DNA of 64,000 nt from Phoronis australis (taxonomy: Eukaryota; Phoronida; Phoronidae): NCBI GenBank assembly GCA_002633005.1, contig NMRA01000171.1, forward strand, positions 711,093 through 775,092, in the 5' to 3' direction. The notes under the pieces are model-generated. The model was not told where the DNA came from. It worked only from the letters and a program-made list of their open reading frames with translations, and made no database searches. Made by a program: the position numbers and the translations under genes. How positions within the stretch are numbered: the first letter of the stretch is position 1; each line of letters opens with the position of its first letter. Below, in pieces: positions 39,901 to 51,900 of the stretch.

Positions 39901-42900
39901 ACAATTCATCAAAACCAAGTACACCCTTAATCCCCAGAAGCACCTTTACTGTCACCACCAACACCTACCACCAAGATGATCATTGCCGTCCTCATCGCTT
40001 TCGTTATCATTATCATACCATGGTCATCATCATAATATTCGTCATCGTCCTTAGTGAGCGGCAGTCATAGTCATTTTAATCACTCTAAAACGTCATACGA
40101 AATAAAAGTGTTCTGGTAAATCGACGTGTCACAAAAATGGATTACAATTTCTTCTTGCGTCGATCAGTCTTTTAAAAATTACATTGTCTGTCACTGTCCC
40201 TCAAGGTTTTGAAAACTAGTGAAATATGACTTTTCATGGGATTTATCCGTCTACCACTCAGTTCAAAGCGCGACTCCCTGATTAGTGGATATTCACTGGC
40301 AATTGCTCCGTAACAACGGAAAGTCGAGGCTCCGTATTAGTTTTCCCTTTCGATTGAAATGTTAGAAAATTACTGGATAACACTTCACGAATACGGGTCA
40401 TCAAAACTTCTCAGAAAGTCTGCTTCAGCGGTAGCCAGCCATCTAGCTGTGTGAAGTCTATCGTATACAGCTTTGCGCCAAGGCAACTTCAGGGGGTACA
40501 AAGATAAAAAAAATTGTGTACTTTAACATACCTTCCAAATTTAAAAAAATCAAAGTCTTTAACGACATACTTCAACGTTAGTCATCCTGTTATATCAATT
40601 TTGTTCAGAGAAAGTTAACTGGCAAAAACTCCCTGACCTAACTTACCCTAAATTTGCAGGGGTCCAGCTTTCTGAGTAACGACGATTGGGACACCTTTGT
40701 TATTGTCAGGTCATTACCCAGTTCAAGCATATAAACAAGTTATAAGCCAAGAAAATCTATGATAGGTCAAATTCTCACTTTTCCTGACTTTCTCGTGTAC
40801 TTGCTTATTAAGTCCACGTGCCAATTTCAGACCGCCTAAGCATCACGTTTAAGTGCAGGCAGCCATCTTTGTGTTTCCACACGCAACCCTTTACGTGCCT
40901 TCTTCCATTTTGAATATTTTTTAGGTATATACGGCGTTAAATTGAAATTATAGCAAAATCTGTAGACTAAGTCATGCTTCACTCGCACGTTAGTTTCGAA
41001 CTTTGCTCTTCTGCTCTTTGTATAGTTTTCCAAATACGTCAGACAGTAGTAGCTTCACACGTACATGTATTCGCATGGGCCAAAATACGCGTTGTTTCGG
41101 TACGTATAACAATGAACCTTCTAACAAGCAAGTGACGTTAATCAAGAAGAACATATTGCATAAGATAGCCAATGATTGACTTGTATCGTGAGTTAATGTC
41201 ACCAACCTGCCTCTGATCTGTTGATAGATCTTGCATAATGTACAAGCCTCTTTGTAATGTCAGCCGACTGCCTGAGTGACAGTTGGACTAGGTCTATTAT
41301 TAAAGAGTTCCCACCTTTAAAGGTACATCTACTTTAAACCCATTGCACGACCTGCCCAGAAATTGGTTGAAATGTACTTACGTGGTCCTCTCGCTAGAAC
41401 CGCCATGGTTCTCCACTTGAACTTATGAACAATTCCATGGTAACTTCCACCAAGTTGACCATAGCCACCCGTGATCTGGATCAATGTATTGTATTCCGTC
41501 TTGTTTGTTATCTTCGGGTCTGTACCACCCCACGAAATGTGTGGAAGGTTCCAGTAGGCGCTCGTTAGTGCAGACGCTGCAGCAACTACAAACAGTTTTA
41601 ACCGGATACTAGTGACTAATTTTCTAATTCAAGTTATAAATAATAACACGAGTTTTTAGTCAAATTAATAACAGCAATTAATTACCAATACTTTTAAAAC
41701 TTAAGAAATATGTGTCACGAAATAACTGTAGGCATAAAGCCAACATATTTCATTGTCTAATTGTACTTGGAGGAATTTGCAAACCCACCTTCTCCGGTCA
41801 TTAATTGAAAATGAAATATTTCACTATTACATGAATTTCCTATTGCATTATAGTCTTTATTAAACTCTGATTAAAGGGATAACATTCGACACGGTTTTAA
41901 TTTACTGTTTAGTGTTTAGACTTTGTCTTTGTCCGTTACAAATCCAAATCTGTAAAACCAAGTTGAGGTCACAGAAGGTTTTTGTGTATTAGCCGTCTAA
42001 ATAGAGACAACTTAGGTGGCAAAAATGTAAAATTAACGTGGGTTATTGAAATGTCACCTCTAGTGAAACTGGCGATTGAAATCCTTTCGAAAACGGATTA
42101 ACGTCGTTTTGCGGCGTCAGTTTTATGTTTTATAGGCTCTGATTATATTTCCAGGTTTACTGAGTTTTCTTATGTTTACGTATGTCTGGATTTTGAGCAC
42201 TTTCTATTTTAACATTTTGGTTTCCACTTAAAATGTTACACTTTTATGTTTTTTCTCTTAGACTAATGTATTATTTTGATACCTCTCGTGTTTTCTTTGC
42301 AATAAGAAAGAAAATTAGGAGTCACCGACTTGAATGCGTAAGTTGACCTTCTTAGGTGCGCCAACTTCAAGACCACGATTGTCCCCACGCATATCATTAT
42401 ATGACGATTATGGTGTGTTGATGGCATTTTTAAATGAGTTAAGTTGATATGAGTAGTCCAAGACGAGTTTTTTTTCATTTAAAAGTCTAGTTCTGTCCCT
42501 TGAATGAAGTCACATTTAATGTCTACGGTTAGTATGATGTCATTGAGAAATTTGATGTCACCACATAATAACAGAAACTAAACGTAAAATCAACATTTTC
42601 AAATTAAATACTCTGTTATTTGAAATAAAACTTAAAATTCAGATGCTTTGTAAATCAACCAATGTAGTAAAATAACGACTGTTTTATGTTTTTTAGCAAA
42701 CTAATGGTGTTCAACAAAGTTTATCAAAATCTGTTACGTAAGCTGTTTTAAGACATAGATTGTCTATTTTATAAAACATTTGGATACTATTTTATTTCAA
42801 ATAGTGGATTGCTTGACTTGAAAACTGTTTAAATTACGCAGAATTTTTGTTATTATGGCGTTAAATAATAGCATGCTACATCAAATTTCACAATGACGTC

Positions 42901-45900
42901 ACACTTAAATAATAGACAAACACTGTGTAGATATTAGGTGCGACTTAATTCAAACAGCAATTTTAAATTGATTAAAAAAGAAACTTCTCGACTAAAATGA
43001 TGTACAACATCTTCACTTCTTTCACAATCCCAGAAATGTAACATGAGTGCCATCTAGTGAAAGAAAACTGGCGCAATCGAGATCTTGAAATCGCCCGCTT
43101 TTGAGAAAGTCTCATTGTGCATTATGATATGACGCATTATGATGTGACGCTGTTTGAGCTAAAATAACTCAAACCTAATTCTTATTTTTATCTTATTTAA
43201 TAGAAAAAACGAGAGACATTACAATAATGCATAAAAAGCGGTGGTGTTAATTTTTGTGCAGAAGGCAAAACGCTAAAATTTGCAGTACTCAAAATCCAGA
43301 AAAATATTTTTCTCTGCGTAAGAAAATCAGTAAACCGGGAAATACGTTTAAAACCGTTGAAACATAAAATTAACTTTGTATAACGAAATTGATTAATTTT
43401 CATAAGGCTTTAAAGCATTAATTTTCAGTAAATTTCACACTTTCGCCAGATGTGCTTCTATTCCGGTGGCTGTAACAGACAAACTAAATCGGTGACTTCC
43501 AAATATTATTGTTTTGCAGATTTGCAGTAGGGAAAGGCCAAAACGCAAAATATGAAAATCTAAAAAATTCAACGATTAATTTAAACTTTGCGAAACTCAC
43601 TTAAAGATGCTCTTTCAGCTTAATTTTAGAAAAAAATTATAAAAAACGGATTTTAATGCAAGTTACTTCAGTTGAAACTTAGCCCACTACTCATTCAACA
43701 CAACTCCAAATATTTTCAAACTAACTTAATTCAGTATGATTTTTGGTTAAAAAATGTATTTTGGTACCAACACGTAAAATGGCTGCCGTAGTGAGTTACA
43801 GCTGACTCATGCATTATGGGTACTCTCTCACCTGCCTTCATGTGAAGTTTCCGAAGAAACCTCAGCCCACGTTTTAAAATTAAAAAATAATAGTAACATT
43901 ACACAAGGGAAACGAAAACGGCTGAAAGTTACGAAATGTTTATCGTTTACTTATATCTTTCGATTGAAGAATCTCACCATGTGTTCTTTATTGGCGAATA
44001 GAAAGGGAGGATTATCTTTAAAGGATAATTTTCAAATTTACAACAGGCACAGGATATTTGACACGTGTTTTATTATGTCACAAAAAGCTAACAAAAGATA
44101 CACTTGATTGACTTCGCCTGTTCCGCCGGGTTAATGAGCTAGGTAATAAGACATCTGATTAGTTCTCGATGACAACTTCGGGTTTTAAAGTCAATTAGAT
44201 GTTGTGGCAGGTTGACCCAGTAGAAGCGACGAAGTCAATCGCGCAGCAGCTGTCAAATTTGCATCTGTTGAAATACGTTCCTCTGAACGCCGATCCATGA
44301 CCGGTAGCCAATTATTGCAAAATTATGGTTAGTGAACATTTTGCCCCCTCTCCCCCTCGTCATCCGCAATTCTCCTCGGGTCCTCAGCCGTTGACACAGC
44401 ACTGTTCCTTAGACTCAACAAGAAGTTGTTTTGTTTGAATTGCCCATGACGCAACTCCTTGAGCGGNCCCTTAAACAATCTGTTTAAGAGCTGAGTATCG
44501 GGCTGGCAGTTAGGTCAGTCATCTTTGACCTCGTAGTCAGAATCTTCCGATAACGAAGTCATTTCATAGCGCGCATCTTTATTCGTTATAGCTGGCAATG
44601 TACGGTTTGTTCGTCGGCAACACGTGCCACTGCGTCAGTTATGGACAAATGGGGAGAGGTTCATTGTGTCGGTGGCATTACAAAACGCGAAATTAAAATA
44701 TTTTTTCAGGAGTAAACTATCAATCTAAAGGTTATTAATGTTGTAGTTTTACTGATCAACGCCATCTTGGTTGTTTGCATTCACCAAACTGGCTGGCAAA
44801 TAGTGAATAGTGCGTGAGTAGAACTCTGCACGGGAAGATTAACGCCACTACGTCATAACCGACTACGAATATGACCTCATATTTCGATCCCAGCTCTGCT
44901 ATAAATCATGCTCTGTATTACTGAAAATTAAGTCTTCCAAAGCAACATTATAATTACATTAAATCGTGTGGAATTCCCCTGACAGCCACGTGACTGAAAC
45001 TAAACCCCAGAGGCAAGCGATTTAATGAGTGTGGCCTGAAGCAATAAATTACCTGTCAGGCAAGCGCAAAACTGTTTTTTGACAGATGGCGAGGGTTCAT
45101 TGGCTCTTAGTTTTGGTCCACCAACCCTGAAACTAAGACCACGGTTTGAGTGACAGTTCGATTTTAACGTTGTCACTGGTCTTGGTCAATGAAAGCCCTT
45201 GTTGTTTGCACACTGTCTCAAGCCAACAAAAAAGGCATAACTGTCAGAAAGTACTCTCTATGGGGTTTTTAAAGATGAAGAAGGTCAACAAAAGCGATGT
45301 ATTTTACCAGGCTACGTCAACCAGGAAAAATTGAGATGCCAAAAATGACCAAAGAAGTACGATATTGACATTTTTACTCTGCGCGTGTAAGCACAGAGTA
45401 CTTTTGTTCCTGGGTTTTCTTCAATTTTATTCTTATTACTCTGCGCGTGTAAGCGCAGAGTCTTGTTGTTCCTGGGTTTTCTTCAATTTTATTCTTCTTC
45501 TTATTCTCATTCGTCTTCTTCTTCTTCTTCTTATTCTTCTTCTTATTCTTCTTCCGACCAACTTTGAGGCTTAATAACTCCAAATTGGGTGCAGGTACAG
45601 TCTTTAAATTCAGCATATGACTTTTGACAGTATATAAATTTTGATTGGTTATATAATCATATTCCATATTGCACCGGAAGAGTTCGTTTGGTGCAAAGGT
45701 CATATAATTTTCAAAATGCTACTCCTCCTTCAGTTTCAAAGCTATCTTTTTCAAATTTGGTGCACAGGTATAAGTCAACATGACAATTTAAAAAATTACT
45801 TTTCTAAGCAATCGGGTCATCCAATCAGGTGAAATAGGTCAAAGGTCATTAGGTACAAACTAAAATTTTGAGCTAGACACTTCAAATTGACAGGTCTGAT

Positions 45901-48900
45901 TGCCAAAGGTAAATCAAATCGGAATCCAAAGTTTCATGTCATTTAGTGCAAACATGGGGTCACTAGGTGTATTTTTCTTCTGAAAATTTGACATTTTCAA
46001 TCAACAAGTATTGTGATGTGTCAACCGCTAGACAACTGTGATTCTCAGCGTTAAACACATTTTCTTTGGGCTTTGCAATAAATCTCCTAAAGATGCTTAA
46101 AATGCACCGGATCAGGTCAATTAGTGCAAAGGTCATGTAACGTTCAACATGTTATATCTCTCACGTTTTTCAAGGAATTATTTTCAATTTCAGCACACTG
46201 GTGTAAGTCAACATGCCAATTGAATACCCTACTTTACTTTGCAATAGGCCTAACCAATCAGAAAAAATAGGTCAAAGGTCATTGAGTGCAAACTAAAATT
46301 TTGAGCTAGAGACTTCAGAATTATGTATGTGTTTACTAAGTGCGATTGAGTTTGAATTCTAAATTTTCAGGTCATTTGGTGCACCCATGGGGTCATTAGG
46401 TGCATTTTTCTTCTGAAAATTTGACCTTTTCATTCACCGAGTACTCTGATGTGTCAACTGCTAGACAACTGTGATTCTCAGCGTTAAACACATTTTTCAT
46501 GGGCTTTGCAATAATTCTCCTAAAGACGCTCATAATGCACCGGATAGGGTCAATTAGTGCAAAGGTCATCTAACGTTCAAAATGTTATATCTCACGTTTT
46601 TCAAGGAATTCTTTTCAATTTCAGTACACTGGGGTAAGTCAACATGCCAATTGAACACCTTACTTTACTTCGCAATAGGCCTAACCAATCAGAATTAATA
46701 AGTCAAAGGTCATTGAGTGCAAATTAAAATTTTGAGCTAGAGATTTCAAAATTACATATCTGTTTACTAAGTGCGATTGAGTTTGAATTCTAAATTTTCA
46801 GCTCATTGGGTGCACCCATGGGGTCATTAAGTGCATTTTTCTTCTGGACGTTTGACCAATTCATTCATCTTGTATTCTGAAGTGCTTAAAGTAAAACAAC
46901 TGTGATTTTTAGCATTAACCACACTTTTAATCGAGTTTACAATTACTCCCTCATCGGGGCTCATAATGCACCGGAAGTGGTCAATTAGTGGAAAGGTCAT
47001 CAAAAAACTAATATGTAATTTCTCCTATTATTTTAAAGAATTCCTTTTCATATTGGTAAACGGGTTGCTGTCAGTGACTTCCCATAATAATTCCAGTAAC
47101 ACGCACGCGCAGAGTCCGTTATTGTCACGCCGTGACAATAATCTTTCTAATTTAAACTTAAAATAACGAATTCATGACTGCAGATGTGCAAGAAAGGAGA
47201 CCATAATGCTCTTTCACTTTAGATTACAGAAATCCAGGTAAAAATGTGTCGTTACAAACCAGATTTTTGGAAATTTCTAATCGTCTGAAGGGTACCTGGA
47301 TTTACTCAAAACAACTTCAAAGAGCTACTAAATACCGTTTATGACAATCACTTCGGTTTTAGTCCACAAAACTTCCGTCAAACCGGACTCACACCATTTT
47401 CTTTTTGGAGGTTGGGGAGCTACAAAGGCCGGAACCGTGGTTTTAGACCTTGCATGTATGGAAAAATTGCACGGCTACCCGCGGCGGCGGCGCGAAGGCA
47501 CAGAGAGGCCTAGGTGTACTGTTCTATGAAACATGTGACCTTGCTTGTGTAAGAATATCACTGACACATAATTATATTATATTCTATTATAATAGTATAA
47601 AATTGATGTTACAGTTGAGTTCGAAGTCATCCGATTTCAGACAACACAAAAGCTGTCATGATGATTCGACGACCATTGTAGATTACAGATCTCATTAAAA
47701 ATCTTCCAGCTCTCATTTCCTTTTAAAATGTCAATTGTCAGGCGAGGCGCACTTAACTATAAAATGAAAGCTCTCTGAAGAGCGACACATGGAGAAATCG
47801 AATGAAATTACTTAAAATTGATGTTGACAATGAAAACAAGTGTGATGTGTCCACCAGGGCCAAGACATTGTTGATGGCACTGGCGCTCACAACAACACCC
47901 ATGATGCCGTTAGCAATTCGACGCCTGAACAATGGGTCAACAACGATGACAAAACTGCAGAACACAATAAAGTCACACGTGATAAGTGTTCATGATGCAT
48001 TTTAAGTCCCTCGAGTAACTAAAATAAAAAGGCATTTCTATTTCTCTGTGTTTATTTGACATGGACTGTGTTGCGATTGGATACGGTGAGATACATTGAC
48101 CCATGAGATCATTGAAAATTCATCGTATGAATAGCAAAACATCGCCTTATATGTATTTAGCCAATATGTCAGGAAAATTACCTCTTTGGTTTTTAAAAAA
48201 AGTATCACATTTTTCTTCGAAAACGCACTCATCATTTAGTAGGAACACATCGAAACATGAAAAAAAAAACATTTGGTAAGCGTAAAGGGTACATATGTAC
48301 TTGCTGTTGGTGACATTTTTTGATGCTGTAGATAATTAGTCTAATTAAAAGCAATGTTATGCAATTTTAGTGACTTGTGTATAATTAATTAAACGTATTG
48401 GTTGTTTACCAAAATTTGTAACCTCCTAGGAGTTCATGGGAACTGATTCACCACATGTCTGTTACCAGTTGTGGGATGTTTATAATAACAATTGTGCCTT
48501 GTTTTGCAAGTCGTGTAACTTAAAGTCTTTGAAAACCTGTCAGCTTTGGGATGAGGCATTTCCGACAACAACAATAATTTGTCCATCGGAATTACTCAAC
48601 TCTTGATTGTTCTGCACCATAATTGGTAATGACTTGGGTTCATTGCTGGAGTCCAGCAGATTGATTCACAGAATCGTTTTGGAACCAGCGACCTTGTTCA
48701 GAGAATTGTTTTGGAACTAGATGTAGCATTTTGGAGGAAGTTTGTGGGTTTTCATGTTTTGAATTATCTCGCCCACCTTTCTTGTGTTCAGTATAAATAT
48801 TCTGTTAGCTACTCTAGAATTCATATTGCTTGGAGAGAGGCTGCTGCTTGCTTCAAAAATAACACAGATACCCAGCGTTGGTAAGAGACAACTTTGTTTC

Positions 48901-51900
48901 TTGATGTTTTACTATAAACTTTTACTTTAGAAACAACTATTCTCAGTTCTTTGATTATTTGATTAACTCATAGAAAGTGTTGTAATAGAAATTGTTGTAA
49001 CTACAAGTTTCTGCTAACTATTGTTTGCCAAATTGTGAGTTGATATAATATTATTAGGTATGCAATTTTCTGTATTTTAGTATGGTGTATTTGGTACTTC
49101 AATTTGTATTAGATATTGTATTATCTTTATTAATTGTTTCAGGTTTAACCGTATTGAAAATCGTATCGTATCGTATCGTGAATCGTAAATCGTTCACCGT
49201 ATTGAAAATCGTATTATTACTCGTATCATATCATAAATAAAGTTTTATGAGCTAATGTTACGGTATTATTATTATACGCGTGTAAACCGCTGGGTCAACA
49301 ACAACAACAAGAGAGACATCTAATGTGCGTGTGACTGTACGCTACACTTGCATCACGCATTTTGCATCGCGTAGGCCAGACTTACAAAAACAAGGCACAA
49401 GTCGTGACGAGATACAAATAATATAATCCAGATATCTATGGTAACGACACGAAGCACTGACAACGACTCAGGCCCTCCAACAGCGACGAAAAAACCGTTC
49501 CACGAAGTCACTGCCTTGTGAAAGACTGAAGACGACACTGCCGACGGCAACATCGGCGAAACGCCCATGGCAAAGGAGACCACGGTGCTGATGTTTTAAC
49601 AGTTCTGGCTACGGTATTAAAATGACGTACCAGAACTGTCAATGACGATGCCAGCGACATTAACCTATTCATGCAACGACTAGCAAAGCTGACAAGCCGA
49701 AAGCACACCGTGATGAACCAGTAAAATCTCCAAACGTCGGCATTATTCATATCTCAAAATTCATTGACGGGTCGCATTAAAACTTTAAGATACCATGCTT
49801 TATGCACTGTTCTGTACTGTATTAGGACCTGGGCTCAGTGTCTAATCTATTGTACTCGAAATGGTCTCGAAATTATTTTTGACATTTTCTGTTTTACTTT
49901 GGTATAAACTCAACGTTTTTGTGCATTATTCCGTAGTCGGGTGTCGTATGTATTTCGTGGATGTTTTACCCTCTACTTGACGTCCCCAGCAAAGCTTTAA
50001 AAGATCGAATCTGATCGCAAGATATCCAGTTTTCTCGACTTTCTAGCCGCTATTACTGTAAGTCAATTATATGAATTTAGCGAATGGCCATTAAATCACA
50101 AAACCACAAAATATTTGGCTGCTTTATATATTTTGTCAAAGCCAATAATTTGAATAATTCAATCCCATTCAGCAAAAATGTCGAAAATGCGTTTCCGCCC
50201 TTTAACACGAGGGTGTCCTTTTAAATAGCAAACTTTGACATTTTGAACATAAAAAGTGACATGCCAAGCATACAAGTTCTGTACTAGGTTCTCATAACCA
50301 AGTTAATTGACAGTAAAATCAGCATGTAAGACGAGAATATCAAGCAATCATTTCAATATAAACACACAACACGCATCGTATTCTCTACTTGTTTCAAAAT
50401 TGTGCGCCAAGAATGCTGTATTAATTAAAACAAGTCATTTATATGAATCCTTTCTGACACACATTTGTTTTTCTATTAATATCGTTGACAGGTAATCTGA
50501 GACTGGGTTGATTCATTAGCCTTTGGACCTGGCTGGCCATCACTAAGATTTTCTGAAGCTCTTTTATACTTTAAAATGTTTTAAAGATTAATCGTTGCAA
50601 CAAGAGTAAAATACAATCAGGACATGAAAAATTTTGTGTCGTTTCAGGTTGCTAGATGAAAAGATTAATGCGCACTTTATGTCAAAGTCCTCAAAATATG
50701 CGCACATCAGTTGAATTAGCTACATCATTTGCATGAGCAAAGAAAAATTACGGAATGAAAAAATTCATTACCTTCGCTTCATTTGCATGTTGTTTTTCAT
50801 CGTTTACACTGTTCCCGCATTTGCATTTGTTTAGTGAAACACCAGTTTTACAAAACCTGTCAGTTTCTACACTTTTTCAGGCGTTGGATAATCGAGTCCC
50901 ATCTACAGTTCAGAACATTTACCACGGAGTATAACCATGGTAAGATTCTTACGAGAAGAGCGGAACCTGAGCAGTGTCTCTCAGAGAAACTCTTACTTTT
51001 GTTTCCTTACATATCTGTCCCAATGACCATGTTTCTTTTTCTGCTGTGGAGAACTATGGCTCAAATCCTAGTGTACGCGGCCAGAATGGCGCAGAGATAA
51101 GAAATAGAAAACAACTATGGATTAAAACGCCATTTTTATCTTTTGAGTCGATTTCAAGCAGACATCGAAGCAGCAGTCATATCGGTTAAGGTTAAGAAGA
51201 ACCCTTAGAAAAATGCTCAAATTTGCCCAACTTCGGAACATCAGATCTCAGAAATGGCTAATGGGATTCACGTGGACCTTTCAGATATCATGATTTGTAC
51301 AATGTTCTCAAAATTCTGTCGGGAATTGTTTTTAAAATGTTCCACTTTTACATGAGGGGCTATTAAGAACAGAACTTACATGGTTTTTATAAAAAAGTTA
51401 AGTTGCATAAAATGAAAACGAAACGATAATTTCGAAAACTGTAAGAGCGTTTTGTGGATTTTATTTGCACATTTATATCGTACAAAATGTGACAACCTTT
51501 TCGTTCCTGTTGTTTTGTTACGAATATACCTTTCTTATTTCCCCCAAACCAACGTTACTTGACATAATTAGTGGCATATTGGTATAAAGTCAAAAATCAA
51601 ATGCCATGGAAATTCTACTTGCAGAAAATATATGCATTTGCTGAGTTTAATTCTACAGTTTTGTAGACATTTGGCTAAATGTAAACACTTTTCGATAGGG
51701 TCCTACATACATTAATCGGTACTCACCTTCACCATCAGGTGGCCCGATGACGACGTTGACTCCCTCGCGTTGCAGTTCAGCTGTCCGCCCAGCTGCAACC
51801 GACTGAGAATTTTGGTCATCTCTCCAAACAAACCTGCAACACTCAAAACAATCAATGATTGAAGAAGGCCCGTCCGGGATTGAACTCGTCGCTTTCGTAG

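Larger units (their letters stand above)
45376..47150 (+). mobile_element. Helentron/DINE-like non-autonomous element, copy B
   Basis: The cleanest copy: two 62-bp 5' hairpin units (45376, 45438; ACTCTGCGCGTGTAAGC), a TTCTTC microsatellite (about 45495-45555), four diverged core units of about 432 bp (spacing of GTTAAACACATTTT and of GCACCGGA-GGTCA), the 3' subterminal inverse CACGCGCAGAGT (47104-47115) and the palindrome with 9- to 12-bp arms (about 47118-47142), followed by CTTTCTAA. Two perfect DR1 motifs lie in the core. Confidence 0.7.

Noticed and set aside
47753-47965. Minus-strand apolar frame preceded by an AG (FVIVVDPLF...)
   Set aside because: Looks membrane-like, but no family motif, no good donor, and it does not fit the phase of the cyclase gene, whose exons 2 and 3 already join directly.
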